From: Methylophaga sp. 42_25_T18
GTDB taxonomy: Bacteria > Pseudomonadota > Gammaproteobacteria > Nitrosococcales > Methylophagaceae
Assembly (NCBI GenBank): GCA_002163085.1
Contig: MAAJ01000008.1
Location: 1-64,000, forward strand
Length of the DNA: 64,000 nucleotides
Reading direction: 5' to 3'
Shown here: positions 51,608 through 61,675 of the stretch, in pieces
Layout: each line of letters starts with the position of its first letter
How positions within the stretch are numbered: the stretch's first letter is position 1
Notes under the pieces: model-generated
What the model saw: the letters and a program-made list of their open reading frames with translations, nothing else
Told to the model about the DNA's origin: nothing
The model's database searches: none
Program-made: the position numbers and the translations under genes

Positions 51608-52649
51608 TCTCTAACTCCAGGGGAAAAATGATTGAAAATACTGTTTGGCCAGCTTGGCTAGAACACGATACGGTGCCTGCATTTCGCTGTACTAAGTTTT
51701 GCACTATATAGAGTCCCAAGCCAGTGCCTTCTGCTCGGCCAGTTACCATCGGATAAAATAAACTTTCTTGTAAATCTTGAGGCACACCCGAACCATTATC
51801 TTCAACCTCAATTAATAGTCCTAAGCGATAATGCTTTTTTTCAATGGTGATATTACGTTGAATTCGAGTCCGCAAAATAATCCGACCAACACCGTTTAAT
51901 GCCTGTACTGCATTACGGATAATATTTAGAAAAATTTGGATTAAGTGGTCAAAATCAGCAAATAACTCTGGAATGCTTGGGTCATAATCACCCTCAAATC
52001 TGAGCCGCTCATCTACTTCGACATCAACCAATTGTCGAACTCGTTGTAAAACCTCATGGATGTTGATATTCGTTTTATCTGTTTGCTGGTATGAACCCAA
52101 CATTTTTGTCATCAGGTTCTGCAAACGATCCGCTTCACTGATAATGATCTTGGTATATTCTTTTAACTCTGCAGAACCCAATTGACGTTCAAGCAATTGC
52201 GCCGCACCTCTTATACCACCCAAAGGATTTTTTATCTCGTGAGCTAGACCACGTAACACTTGCTGTTGTGTATGCAGGCTCTCTCCCCGACTTATACTTT
52301 GCTGCAAATCTAACTGTGTTAATTCTAATAGTATATATGTCTGCTCATTACTCTCGATCAGATTGATAGCACAATCAGCCACTATTTCACCAACACTCGG
52401 AAGAAACAGCTTCACTTCATGCTCTATCAATGCTTGAGCTGTTTGTTCGACTCTTTGTAGACTATCAAATAACTCACTTTCACCTGGCAGCAGTGTTTGA
52501 AATGGAATATTAATCGCTTGCCGTTGACTCATTGCAAACAAGATCTCAGCTGCAGCATTTAGTGAATGCACACGAAAAGAACTATCCATTACCACTAAAG
52601 CAGTATTAAGATTCTCAATTATTTCATGGCACGAGAGCGAGTTTGTCAT
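51597..52649 (-). CDS. ntrB: Nitrogen regulation sensor kinase NtrB
   Basis: Soluble histidine kinase/phosphatase controlled by PII. PAS-like region (about residues 5-110), phosphorylated His137 in RGLAHEIKNPLGGIRGAAQLL, then N, G1 and G2 boxes (NIIRNAVQAL, VEDNGSGVP, GTGLGLYIVQNLV). I choose the ATG at 52649 (350 aa, family length) over a TTG at 52706; neither has a good ribosome site. Overlaps ntrC. Confidence 0.95.
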   Translation of the reverse strand: MTNSLSCHEIIENLNTALVVMDSSFRVHSLNAAAEILFAMSQRQAINIPFQTLLPGESELFDSLQRVEQTAQALIEHEVKLFLPSVGEIVADCAINLIESNEQTYILLELTQLDLQQSISRGESLHTQQQVLRGLAHEIKNPLGGIRGAAQLLERQLGSAELKEYTKIIISEADRLQNLMTKMLGSYQQTDKTNINIHEVLQRVRQLVDVEVDERLRFEGDYDPSIPELFADFDHLIQIFLNIIRNAVQALNGVGRIILRTRIQRNITIEKKHYRLGLLIEVEDNGSGVPQDLQESLFYPMVTGRAEGTGLGLYIVQNLVQRNAGTVSCSSQAGQTVFSIIFPLELESGS

Positions 52650-52871
52650 CGTGGTTTGTTTGCTTGAACTAAATTCATGGGTAACACAGAGCAAGTAATG
52701 CTCCAAAACTCAACAAAAACTTATGGGAAACTATAACCACCTGTAATTTAACAATAATTACTTACTATTATCTTTATGTACGTATGGTTATCTAGTTATT
52801 TTTACTTACGAAAATAGTATAACCGACTTATTAATGCACCACAATAGTGCAGAACCACAAGCGGTGACTAG

Positions 52872-53390
52872 TTATTGTGCGGTCGAATGACGCTGAAGGT
52901 GAAAGGTAACTATTTGACTTGATTGAAGAGTTTTGTTCGATTTATCAACAATTGAAACTTGAGCAGTATGAGTACCACGTTCTATGTTTGTTAGAGTAAA
53001 ACTAGTACTACTCTGAGGCTCACTTAATGTTTGTCCATCTAAAGTAACCGTTAATTGATCCGCTCTATCTACATTTAGTTCTGGTGCAACATCAACGCTA
53101 ATGGTCACCGTACCGGCATTACCTCTAATAGAGATATCATTTTCTGGCGATACAATTTTAATTTGATAGGCAGGAACTTCAATTTCTTCTTGAACATCTT
53201 CGGTCGATGACAGTGCTTGTTCAGGTATTGCTACAGGCGTGTACGACGTTGATGTTTCTATATCAACTAATTCGGCATCTTGATGTGGTTGATCTGAATA
53301 AATAACCGTGCCACTATTATCCACCCAGCGATACACTTCCGCTTGAGCTGATACAAGTACGCCACATAACAATAGTAATGCATATTTCAT
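52872..53390 (-). CDS. Periplasmic DUF4124-domain protein
   Basis: 172 aa. Signal peptide of about 19 residues ending SAQA, then EVYRWVDNSGTVIYSDQPHQDAE, the DUF4124 signature, an acidic linker and a C-terminal Ig/FN3-like beta domain (about 90-165, VTISVDVAPELN...). Function unknown. I use the ATG at 53390 because the 14 residues before it hide the signal peptide. It sits between glnA and ntrB, a position DUF4124 genes often take. Confidence 0.83.
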   Translation of the reverse strand: MKYALLLLCGVLVSAQAEVYRWVDNSGTVIYSDQPHQDAELVDIETSTSYTPVAIPEQALSSTEDVQEEIEVPAYQIKIVSPENDISIRGNAGTVTISVDVAPELNVDRADQLTVTLDGQTLSEPQSSTSFTLTNIERGTHTAQVSIVDKSNKTLQSSQIVTFHLQRHSTAQ

Positions 53391-53436
53391 AACAGAAGCA
53401 TAGGCCAAGCCAACATAATCTGCAACACGCATGCAT

Positions 53437-53476
53437 AAAAAAACGCCTCCCCGATAATTACGAGGAGACGTTTTTT
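53437..53476 (-). terminator. Intrinsic terminator after glnA
   Basis: Eleven-bp stem at 53443-53453 and 53461-53471 with two G-T wobbles, 7-base loop, followed on the minus strand by a long T-run. It lies 25 bases after the glnA stop. Confidence 0.88.
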
Positions 53477-53500
53477 ATAGACGTTAATTCGACAGTAGAA

Positions 53501-54910
53501 TTATACGCTGTAGTACATATCAAACTCAGCAGGGTGAGTTTCCATACGTAAGCGAGTAACTTCTTCCATCTTCAACTCGATGTAACCATCAATCATGTCA
53601 TCAGTAAATACGCCACCTTCAGTCAAGAAAGCACGATCTTTATCTAATGCATCCAACGCTTGTTCAAAGGAATAACATACTTGTGGAATTTCAGCTGCTT
53701 CTTCGGCAGGCAAATCATACAAGTCTTTATCCATTGCATCGCCAGGATGAATTTTGTTTTTGATTCCATCAAGGCCAGCCATCAACAAAGCAGCAAATGC
53801 TAAGTATGGGTTAGCAGTTGAGTCACCAAAACGAACTTCAATACGACGACCTTTTGGATTGTTAACAAAAGGAATACGAATTGATGCCGAACGGTTACGA
53901 GCAGAATAGGCCAACATAATCGGCGCTTCAAAACCTGGCACTAAACGTTTGTAACTATTGGTACTTGCATTAGTGAACGCATTTAATGCTTGCGCATGTT
54001 TGATAACACCACCGATGTAAAATAAGGCTGTTTCTGACAAGCCGCCGTATTTATTACCAGAAAACAAGTTCTCGCCATCTTTAAATAAAGACATGTGAAC
54101 ATGCATACCATTACCGTTATCACCAACTAGAGGCTTAGGCATAAAGGTCGCTGTTTTTCCATAGGCATGTGCTACGTTGTGCACAACATATTTAAGCTGT
54201 TGAACTTCATCGGCTTTTTTGACTAAAGTATTAAATTTTGCACCAATTTCACATTGGCCTGCAGTCGCCACTTCATGGTGATGTACTTCCGTAACTTGAC
54301 CCATTTCTTCCAATGTTAAACACATTGCGCTACGGATATCTTGTAAAGAATCAACAGGAGGAACAGGGAAATAACCACCTTTCACGCCTGGACGGTGACC
54401 TTTGTTACCATCAGCATAAACTTTTTCAGTATTCCAAGAGGACTCATCAGAATCTACTTTGTAGAAAGAACCTGACATATCGCTGCCCCAACGTACATCA
54501 TCAAGGACAAAGAATTCGTTTTCAGGACCAAAGTAAGCCGTATCTGCCATACCAGTCGCTTGCATATGAGCTTCAGCTCGATGAGCAACGCTGCGAGGAT
54601 CACGTTCATATCCTTGCATCGTTGCTGGCTCGATAACATCACAACTGATGATCAATGTATTGTCATCCATAAATGGATCCATCACTGCAGTCGCAGGATC
54701 TGGCATCAAAATCATGTCTGATTCATTAATACCTTTCCAGCCCGCAACGGATGAACCATCAAACATATTACCTTCGGTAAAAGTATCTTCATCTATAGTA
54801 TGAGCAGGAAAAGTAACGTGTTGTTCTTTACCGCGTGTATCGGTAAAACGGAAGTCAACAAACTGAACTTCCTCATCTTTAATCATTTGAAGCACATTTT
54901 CGACTGACAT
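53501..54910 (-). CDS. glnA: Glutamine synthetase, type I
   Basis: ATP-dependent ammonia assimilation, dodecamer regulated by adenylylation. [28 protein letters not shown] start, [17 protein letters not shown], the catalytic-site strings [13 protein letters not shown] and NRSASIRIP, and the adenylylation region [10 protein letters not shown] (Tyr near residue 398). From the ATG at 54910, with GGAG six bases upstream, it is 469 aa, the same as E. coli; a longer frame from 54949 runs through the leader. Promoter elements are listed separately. Confidence 0.97.
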   Translation of the reverse strand: MSVENVLQMIKDEEVQFVDFRFTDTRGKEQHVTFPAHTIDEDTFTEGNMFDGSSVAGWKGINESDMILMPDPATAVMDPFMDDNTLIISCDVIEPATMQGYERDPRSVAHRAEAHMQATGMADTAYFGPENEFFVLDDVRWGSDMSGSFYKVDSDESSWNTEKVYADGNKGHRPGVKGGYFPVPPVDSLQDIRSAMCLTLEEMGQVTEVHHHEVATAGQCEIGAKFNTLVKKADEVQQLKYVVHNVAHAYGKTATFMPKPLVGDNGNGMHVHMSLFKDGENLFSGNKYGGLSETALFYIGGVIKHAQALNAFTNASTNSYKRLVPGFEAPIMLAYSARNRSASIRIPFVNNPKGRRIEVRFGDSTANPYLAFAALLMAGLDGIKNKIHPGDAMDKDLYDLPAEEAAEIPQVCYSFEQALDALDKDRAFLTEGGVFTDDMIDGYIELKMEEVTRLRMETHPAEFDMYYSV

Positions 54911-54932
54911 TGAATTCTCCAATAAAAAATAC

Positions 54933-54948
54933 TGCACTCTTAAGTGCA
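54933..54948. promoter_or_regulatory. Perfect palindrome in the glnA leader
   Basis: TGCACTCTTAAGTGCA, arms TGCACT/AGTGCA with a 4-base spacer, 23 bases before the glnA ATG and downstream of the sigma-54 start. The arms resemble NtrC half-sites (TGCAC), but the total spacing is one base shorter than the consensus. It may be an operator or a leader hairpin. Confidence 0.5.
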
Positions 54949-54968
54949 AAAAACCATGGGTGCTCTAC

Positions 54969-54985
54969 AGCATAAATCAAGCCAA
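54969..54985 (-). promoter_or_regulatory. Sigma-54 promoter of glnA
   Basis: On the minus strand TTGGCTTGATTTATGCT has the invariant GG and GC exactly ten bases apart, with good agreement to TTGGCACG-N4-TTGCW. The start would fall near 54959, about 49 bases before the glnA ATG. Confidence 0.8.
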
Positions 54986-55036
54986 TTTTTACATCATTAA
55001 AAATCAACCGTTTAACAATTTGACGCGCCAATAATA

Positions 55037-55084
55037 CGCACCATAATGAAGCAAAACAAGCCTGTTCTGCACCAAAATATTCTT
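55037..55084 (-). promoter_or_regulatory. NtrC enhancer-like sites upstream of glnA
   Basis: Two elements resemble the 17-base NtrC consensus TGCACCA-N3-TGGTGCA. The site at 55037-55053 reads TGCTTCATTATGGTGCG on the minus strand, 12 of 17 matching. The site at 55068-55084 reads TGCACCAAAAT on the plus strand, a full first half. Centres would be at about -86 and -117 from the sigma-54 start, suitable for enhancers. The second overlaps the region of the TusA stop. Confidence 0.65.
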
Positions 55085-55086
55085 AC

Positions 55087-55314
55087 TTAGGACCCTACCC
55101 GTACCGTGATCGTGATTTCATCCTCATTCTCTTGATGAGAAATCACTTCATGGCCATTAATCCTTGCCCATGCTGGGATATCACTTAAGACACCAGGGTC
55201 GGTACAAACGACATGTAATATATCACCAACAGCTAACTCGTTTACTTTATTTTGAGTTTTAATCACAGGCATCGGACACAGCATGCGCCTTGCATCTAAA
55301 TTATGTTCACTCAT
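55087..55314 (-). CDS. TusA/SirA-like sulfur carrier protein
   Basis: 75-residue sulfur-relay protein. The active-site motif is LCPMPV with Cys13, which accepts persulfide from a cysteine desulfurase in TusA. I choose the ATG at 55314, with GAGGA nine bases upstream. It overlaps the PP-loop gene stop by four bases (ATGA), so the two are coupled; it probably hands sulfur to that enzyme rather than to MnmA. Confidence 0.88.
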   Translation of the reverse strand: MSEHNLDARRMLCPMPVIKTQNKVNELAVGDILHVVCTDPGVLSDIPAWARINGHEVISHQENEDEITITVRVGS

Positions 55315-56363
55315 ACATGCCATTCCTCAAGCACTTCTTCAGTCGTTAACGGTTTAATTTGAAATGTCTGTGCTTGCTCATTGGGTACGGAAACTTCGAC
55401 TTCTACCTGTTGCGCATCTCGGCCCTGCCCATAACGTGCCACGATACCGGCTACCAGCTCAAAATCAGTAGAATTAATATCACCATCGACCAACGTCAAT
55501 GGCCCATTATGACTGAGCGATTGAATGGTAATAAATTGTTTGCGATAACCTTGTAAAAACTTACTCTCACCAGCATCACGTGCAATGATCAGTTTAAACT
55601 CAGGTTTTGGTCTTAAATGACGGCCGACTTTAAGTAACATAATGTCGTCCATTTCATACTCACGACTTCCTCGCCCTTTCCACAAGTCAACTAATTTGGC
55701 GGAATAATTTTTATCGGTTAAGAAACAACAACCACCCGCCGGAGAAGCATAATCAGTAAAACCAAACTCTTTCGCTAACGCCATTTGCGGTTTACGATTG
55801 CGACCACTAAAGTCATACAGTTTCTCACGATCAACCCAACCTTCTAGTTCCGGTTTGGTGGCAGGTAAGTTCTTGGCACATAAAGGCCTTAACAAAATGT
55901 CATCGGCACCCGACTCTTTCGCAATGATTGGCATGGTCTGTTTACGTTGTGACATTGGTCGCTGACCGATTACCTCACCGGTGATAATAAAATCAAAGCC
56001 ATCTTTATGATTTTCCTTTACCCATTCGACCGCTTTACTAACCATAAATACTTTGCAATCTAAACAAGGGTTCATATTGGCGCCATAACCATGTTTAGGG
56101 TTGAGCAATACATCTTTGTATTCTTCAATCACGTCCACAATATGAAGCTTGATCCCTAACTGCTCAGCAGCCCACAAAGCATTGTTACGCTTTTTCTTCT
56201 CTTTATCATGATTACGGATCGCATGAGTATGGCCTTCGACACAAAAGCCAGTATAAAAATTAATACCTTCAACCTCAATGCCTTGCTCTTGCAAAACACG
56301 TACGGCTAATAACGAATCTAAACCACCTGAAATTAAGGCTACGGCCTTGTGTTGTTTTGCCAT
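55311..56363 (-). CDS. PP-loop ATPase (MnmA/ThiI-like) with C-terminal NFACT-R-like domain, predicted RNA thiolation enzyme
   Basis: 350 aa. The N-terminal adenylation domain has the P-loop SGGLDS at 12-17. A CLDC pair at 100-103 and a Cys pair at 212-213 (PAGGCCFLTD) are candidate persulfide or metal sites. The C-terminal part (about 205-280, SAKLVDLWKGRG, MLLKVGRHLRPKPEFKLIIARDAGES) resembles the NFACT-R RNA-binding domain found in a family that literature links to TusA-like partners and a predicted RNA thiouridine modification. Target RNA unknown. Not MnmA: length and domain order differ. Three bases after tldD. Confidence 0.82.
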   Translation of the reverse strand: MAKQHKAVALISGGLDSLLAVRVLQEQGIEVEGINFYTGFCVEGHTHAIRNHDKEKKKRNNALWAAEQLGIKLHIVDVIEEYKDVLLNPKHGYGANMNPCLDCKVFMVSKAVEWVKENHKDGFDFIITGEVIGQRPMSQRKQTMPIIAKESGADDILLRPLCAKNLPATKPELEGWVDREKLYDFSGRNRKPQMALAKEFGFTDYASPAGGCCFLTDKNYSAKLVDLWKGRGSREYEMDDIMLLKVGRHLRPKPEFKLIIARDAGESKFLQGYRKQFITIQSLSHNGPLTLVDGDINSTDFELVAGIVARYGQGRDAQQVEVEVSVPNEQAQTFQIKPLTTEEVLEEWHV

Positions 56364-56366
56364 TTT

Positions 56367-57809
56367 TTACGCTGTCCCACCCACTGTTAAACCATCTATT
56401 TTTAATGTCGGCTGTCCAACGCCTACTGGCACACTTTGGCCTTCTTTACCGCAATTCCCTACGCCGGTATCTAATTCAAGATCATTAGCCACCATACTTA
56501 TCCGCCCCATGACTTCAGGCCCATTACCAATCAACGTTGCACCTTTCACTGGATGAGTAATTTTGCCATTTTCAATCATGTAAACTTCACTGGTCGAAAA
56601 AACAAACTTGCCTGAAGTGATATCTACTTGGCCACCACCAAAATTCACTGCATACAAACCTTTCTCTACAGAGGCTATAACTTCTTCCGGTTCGCTCTCG
56701 CCTGGCAACATATAGGTATTCGTCATTCTAGGCATAGGTAGATGTGCATAAGATTCACGGCGGCCGTTGCCCGTACTACGCGTCCCCATTAAGCGGGCAT
56801 TATGTTTATCTTGCATGTAACCCGTTAACTTACCCTTTTCTATCAAGGTTGTTTGTTCTGTCGGCACACCTTCATCATCCACACTCAATGAGCCTCGACG
56901 ATGTTGCAAAGTGCCATCATCGACGACCGTACATAGCGACGATGCCACCATGTCTCCCATTCGACCTGAAAACGCTGAGCTGCCTTTACGATTAAAATCA
57001 CCTTCTAGGCCATGGCCAACTGCTTCATGTAGCAATACTCCCGGCCAACCAGATGCGAGTACAACCGGCATCGTGCCTGCAGGTGCATCAACGGCTTCTA
57101 AATTTACTAAAGCCTGTCTCACTGCTTCTTTGGCATAAGTATTAGCCAAATCATTGTCTTGAAAATAACGGTAATCTAAACGGCGACCACCACCAGCACT
57201 GCCACGCTCACGTCGGCCTTTTGACTCAACTATCACGCTGACATTCATCCGTACTAATGGTCGTATATCAGCAGAAAAGGTGCCATCACTAGCAGCAATA
57301 AGTACGGTATCTAAGCCTCCAGCCAAGCTAACATTTACCTGTGTTACTCGAGGATCTGCTTGGCGGGCAATTTTGTCTGCTTGATGCAATAAAGCCAATT
57401 TCTGTTCGACTGATAATACGGCTAAAGGATCGTCAGCTGCATAGAAACTTGGCGCATGAGTGCGCTGCCAAACTTTGACTCTTTTCTGTTCACCTTGCCG
57501 TGAAATAGCACGCGCCGCTTTGGCTGCATCAATTAATGCTGGCAGAATCAAATCATCCGAATAGGCAAAGCCTGTTTTTTCACCGCTGCAAGCGCGAACC
57601 CCCACACCTTGTTCAATGTGGTAACCACCATCTTTGACGATACCATCTTCTAATGACCAGTTTTCCTGACGTGATTGCTGAAAATACAAATCGGCATAGT
57701 CCACACCACCACTCAGGGTTATGGCTAATGCTTGTTCGATATCACTTTCTGATAGGCCCGCGGGGACTAGAAGCTGTTGATTTACTTGTTCAAATACTGA
57801 AGATATCAT
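56367..57809 (-). CDS. tldD: Metalloprotease TldD
   Basis: Zinc-dependent protease subunit that with TldE/PmbA degrades unfolded peptides and matures some microcins. Zn motif [21 protein letters not shown], and C-terminal [21 protein letters not shown]. 480 aa, normal. ATG at 57809, 43 bases after yhdP. No pmbA in the window. Confidence 0.95.
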   Translation of the reverse strand: MISSVFEQVNQQLLVPAGLSESDIEQALAITLSGGVDYADLYFQQSRQENWSLEDGIVKDGGYHIEQGVGVRACSGEKTGFAYSDDLILPALIDAAKAARAISRQGEQKRVKVWQRTHAPSFYAADDPLAVLSVEQKLALLHQADKIARQADPRVTQVNVSLAGGLDTVLIAASDGTFSADIRPLVRMNVSVIVESKGRRERGSAGGGRRLDYRYFQDNDLANTYAKEAVRQALVNLEAVDAPAGTMPVVLASGWPGVLLHEAVGHGLEGDFNRKGSSAFSGRMGDMVASSLCTVVDDGTLQHRRGSLSVDDEGVPTEQTTLIEKGKLTGYMQDKHNARLMGTRSTGNGRRESYAHLPMPRMTNTYMLPGESEPEEVIASVEKGLYAVNFGGGQVDITSGKFVFSTSEVYMIENGKITHPVKGATLIGNGPEVMGRISMVANDLELDTGVGNCGKEGQSVPVGVGQPTLKIDGLTVGGTA

Positions 57810-57852
57810 TGAAAACTAAATTATTTATTTCAAAGGAGGATCATACCAGATT

Positions 57853-60800
57853 CTAGTTTGATATGGGATTAACAATATTAAGTTGTGGCTCATCCCAAGG
57901 CCCGGTCAGGTTATAGCTATAGCTGATTAAGTTAACTATTTGTTTATCAAATAGCTCACCTACCAACTTATCAAAAATAAGAATTGCGGTCCCTACACCT
58001 AAGCCTATTGGGCCACCAACCGCTGCGCCAGCCACTGGCAACGTGGAGGCAACATTCGGTGTAATTTTGATTGTCTGATCATAGGTTTTTTCTATCAGGT
58101 TAACCGGGCCAACGACATCAATGGTCGCGGAGCTGCCTTTCATTGATAAATCATCGGTATAAGCAGTGCCATTACTTAAACCAAAACTGCCGTTGATTGA
58201 ATCGAAACTAAAGCCTTTGCCAAATAAATCCGTGAAGTCCAGTGCCAAACGTCTTGGTATGGTGGCCACACTTAATAAACCAAAGATCCGTCCCGCCGCC
58301 CCAGGTTCGACATCTATCATTCTTCCCTTACCGACATCCATGGTTAACTGACCAACAATATTGCTGCGAGAAAAATCTACCGGACTATTAGGCCAACTTA
58401 AATCCATTTTGATATCAACGTTGTCTGCTTCCATCACTTGCTGGTAACCCAAGTCGGCTAATAGACTGCGAAAGTCATCGCTAGCAGCCGATAATTTAAA
58501 ATGACTTTGCTCTCCTGTTGGTAATTGTTGCCATTGCCCCTTAATACTTGCATTGATACTGGCTGATTTTAAGATGGCAGCATCAACATCCCAACTAGTT
58601 TCATGCCTTGTGGCCAGAAAATTAATCTCACCAAATTTCATATCATCAACCTCTAGTCGTTGAGTATGAAAATTAATACTCGGCCATAAGTCAGTTTTCT
58701 GACTACTCTCTTGGGCGGCATTAATGACTTGTGTATCCGTTTTTGGCATCTGTAAATAGACATGATCAAAGTCCATAATTATCGGCGTTGCACTATCAAA
58801 TTTATGTGGCCAATTCACATTGCCTTTAACTTGGTCTGAATGAAGACTGATTCGCCAATCTTGTGCTGCACGTTCTGCTGTAAATGCAATTCCAGTGATT
58901 TGTTGCTGATATGCATTTAACTGACCAATATTCATTGAGATCGTATCTATATATGCCAGAGCAGAACTATCAGTATTCACAGACTGCTTTTCTTGCCATG
59001 ATAGCCAGTCATCAATTGATATTTCATCTAATTGACCTTTTATTACCATGCCCGACTTGGGTAAAATAGCTTTGCCTTTACCCAATCGAATTTCACCACG
59101 CCAATTAGCATTAGTTGACGGAACCACAATTGCATTTATATTTTTACCATATTTTGCAGCATAACTCAGCTCATCACCATGGTGTTTTATCGCTACAGAA
59201 AAGGGCAAAATTTGATCTTGATTTTTCCCCAGCGGCAATGGCATATCAACGTTGATACCTTTTAAATCTGATTCCACAGCAACATCTATTTCAAACTCAC
59301 CTAATGTCTTTTCATAGACGGATAATCTGGCTTGATAAGCAGCCTGGCCAGAAATATAATCGGGCAGACTATTTTTCCACATATTATTTAGATTTATTGT
59401 CGCAAATTCACCCGTGATATCAATCACAGTCTCAGTCTTTTCAGGAACAACATTAATACTGACCGCTTGATCCAATAATATTGCTGTTATTCCCTGGGCG
59501 GAAACACCGTTATTATTAAACTGTAACGCACCCTCAATCTCAGATAATTTAAGTTGTGGGAATTCAGGGTTAATAAGTTGACTGTGTTTAAAACTAACAT
59601 GACCGCTAGCTTCGGCATTGTCCGTATCGGCTAGCGGTACCATTAATGCTAAGGTGATATCACTGTCACCTTCAGCTGTTATTACTTCTGCTACTTTAGA
59701 AAAACGTTGTTTCAGCGGGCTATTTTGTAAAAAACCGAGTGCTTGTTGTGTAGTACCCGTTAATAAACCGTTCGTTGTTAAAATTGGTTTACCTTTCAGA
59801 TAGCGATTAATCTTTGTATTGACTTCAGCAAAGTTAAAACCTGCAATATGACCGTGTTTACTTTGAATATTTAACAGATTATTTTTGCCTGTAATCGTGC
59901 CCGTTAGATCTACGAGGTCGGGCCAATCCGGCGCATAATGTAATTGCACTCCTTCTACATTAAGCTTCATTTCAAACTGGCCTTGCTCAGGTTTAGCGTC
60001 AAAAGGAAACTCTGCGATATTGCCGGTTAAACGAATATCGCCATCGACCACTTTACCCGCTACAAATGCAGGGTTAGCCCATTCTTTGAAGTCCTCATCC
60101 AAAATACTTTGCGGCACATAGTGTTGCCAACGGCTAATCTCAACTTGATCCAATTTAACCGTGATATCAGAATCGGTTACCCCATTATCATGTTTAAGAT
60201 GGCCATCCAGCTGCAAGGTAAAATCATCATTCCACAGTTGTAACGCCGACAATTCTACTTGCCAGTTCAGATCTTGCTGCCAACGTAATTGTCCTGAGAC
60301 GGAGTCAAAAAACACCGCATCCTTGAGCCACTTTTCCGGATATAAGGTCAGTTGATGACTGTCTAAATCCACCGTCGCTACGCCATCACGCCAATCAACG
60401 GTAGCCGATAAACCGCTTACACCTGGAACATCCTGCCATGGCAATACAGAAAAGTCCTTTAATGTCATCGCCAAACTACGAATGCCATAATCGGGAGCAT
60501 ATTCTAGATGTAATGATGATAAATCACCTGCTGGTTTTTGCTTACGCAAATCTTCTGGCAATGCTTTGGTTAATAAGGAAATAATACTTAGATCACTTAA
60601 GCGCAAATAATCAGTTTCTGCAGTTAATAGTCCCTTATCGTCCTGTTTAATACTGAAATTTGTTACGGGCCATTGCTCATGATTAACATTGATCAATACA
60701 TCCTGCCCTGAAAAATGCCACTCCTCATTATTTTTCTGCCAAGAAAACAGCCCTTTTAACTGAGTTATTGAGACAGTCTCAGCTTGTTGATTCTCATCGA

Positions 60801-61671
60801 CAGCCATTAAATTGGCTTCTTTTATTGCTACATCTGCATTTAGTTCATTAATGTCCGCTCCTTGACCATGGGCCTTAATCGTCAGGTCAACCGTTCCTTG
60901 GGTAAGCTTAATACCATGTAAATCGACTTGCTGAAGTATTGTCGGCAAAGAAACATTGCCAGATTTCAATTGCCCCTTCCATGCCTGCATTTGCTGCGAT
61001 TCAACAGACCACTCCATCTCACCATTAAAGACGACAGACTGACCTATCGTGTCTGGTAATTGTATACTGGCTGTCGTATTCCACACATTGTTCTGCTGTG
61101 AAACAGAGGCGTCATCTAATTGATATCGACCCGATAAGTTGGCGTTAACCGAGTCTGTGTACTGAACCGAAATAGTCTTTAAATTAAACCCTTTTAATAA
61201 TGAAAACCATTTATACCAATCAATCGAAGTATCACTTTGTGTATGTTGCCCCGTCAAGCCCGTTAATTGAAAGTTGCCTGTTTCTAGGCGAGTCAGACCA
61301 ATATTCAAACCGGTTAAACTAGCATTCTTCAATACCGGTTGTTGTTGCTGAAAACTGGCCAACAAATCCACGCCTAGATAGATATGTTCCAGTTCTAAGA
61401 TAGAGCTGACACGATCTTGTTGCATCACCTGCATATTATGCACGTGTAACTTCGGCACAAGATCTAGCCAGTATAAGTCTGTACTGCCAATTTCAATGGG
61501 GTACCCCAATTGCTCACTCGCCCATGTAGCCACTTCATCTTTACGGTCTTCTATCGCTGCTGATAACCAAAGGGTTGAACCCAACGCAGCAAGCAGCAGT
61601 ACGGATACTAAAACAAATAAATAATAAATTTGTTTACTGGCGATATAAATACTACGGCGAAAAATGGACAT
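57853..61671 (-). CDS. yhdP: YhdP family AsmA-like protein
   Basis: 1272-residue envelope protein of the AsmA-like group; in E. coli YhdP helps move phospholipids to the outer membrane. An N-terminal helix (about residues 12-35) anchors a very long periplasmic beta-rich region built of repeated AsmA/DUF3971-type units. The C-terminal conserved part includes GAAGRIFGLLSVATIPRRLALDFTDLFGKGF. ATG at 61671, four bases after rng. Confidence 0.93.
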   Translation of the reverse strand: MSIFRRSIYIASKQIYYLFVLVSVLLLAALGSTLWLSAAIEDRKDEVATWASEQLGYPIEIGSTDLYWLDLVPKLHVHNMQVMQQDRVSSILELEHIYLGVDLLASFQQQQPVLKNASLTGLNIGLTRLETGNFQLTGLTGQHTQSDTSIDWYKWFSLLKGFNLKTISVQYTDSVNANLSGRYQLDDASVSQQNNVWNTTASIQLPDTIGQSVVFNGEMEWSVESQQMQAWKGQLKSGNVSLPTILQQVDLHGIKLTQGTVDLTIKAHGQGADINELNADVAIKEANLMAVDENQQAETVSITQLKGLFSWQKNNEEWHFSGQDVLINVNHEQWPVTNFSIKQDDKGLLTAETDYLRLSDLSIISLLTKALPEDLRKQKPAGDLSSLHLEYAPDYGIRSLAMTLKDFSVLPWQDVPGVSGLSATVDWRDGVATVDLDSHQLTLYPEKWLKDAVFFDSVSGQLRWQQDLNWQVELSALQLWNDDFTLQLDGHLKHDNGVTDSDITVKLDQVEISRWQHYVPQSILDEDFKEWANPAFVAGKVVDGDIRLTGNIAEFPFDAKPEQGQFEMKLNVEGVQLHYAPDWPDLVDLTGTITGKNNLLNIQSKHGHIAGFNFAEVNTKINRYLKGKPILTTNGLLTGTTQQALGFLQNSPLKQRFSKVAEVITAEGDSDITLALMVPLADTDNAEASGHVSFKHSQLINPEFPQLKLSEIEGALQFNNNGVSAQGITAILLDQAVSINVVPEKTETVIDITGEFATINLNNMWKNSLPDYISGQAAYQARLSVYEKTLGEFEIDVAVESDLKGINVDMPLPLGKNQDQILPFSVAIKHHGDELSYAAKYGKNINAIVVPSTNANWRGEIRLGKGKAILPKSGMVIKGQLDEISIDDWLSWQEKQSVNTDSSALAYIDTISMNIGQLNAYQQQITGIAFTAERAAQDWRISLHSDQVKGNVNWPHKFDSATPIIMDFDHVYLQMPKTDTQVINAAQESSQKTDLWPSINFHTQRLEVDDMKFGEINFLATRHETSWDVDAAILKSASINASIKGQWQQLPTGEQSHFKLSAASDDFRSLLADLGYQQVMEADNVDIKMDLSWPNSPVDFSRSNIVGQLTMDVGKGRMIDVEPGAAGRIFGLLSVATIPRRLALDFTDLFGKGFSFDSINGSFGLSNGTAYTDDLSMKGSSATIDVVGPVNLIEKTYDQTIKITPNVASTLPVAGAAVGGPIGLGVGTAILIFDKLVGELFDKQIVNLISYSYNLTGPWDEPQLNIVNPISN

Positions 61672-61675
61672 GATG

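Noticed and set aside
55017..55034. TTGGCGCGTCAAATTGTT on the minus strand as a sigma-54 promoter of glnA
   Set aside because: At the required ten-base spacing the -12 dinucleotide is TG, not GC. The element at 54969-54985 fits exactly.
55311..56363. The PP-loop protein as MnmA
   Set aside because: Length, Cys positions and the C-terminal domain do not match MnmA, and a dedicated TusA-like gene is coupled to it.
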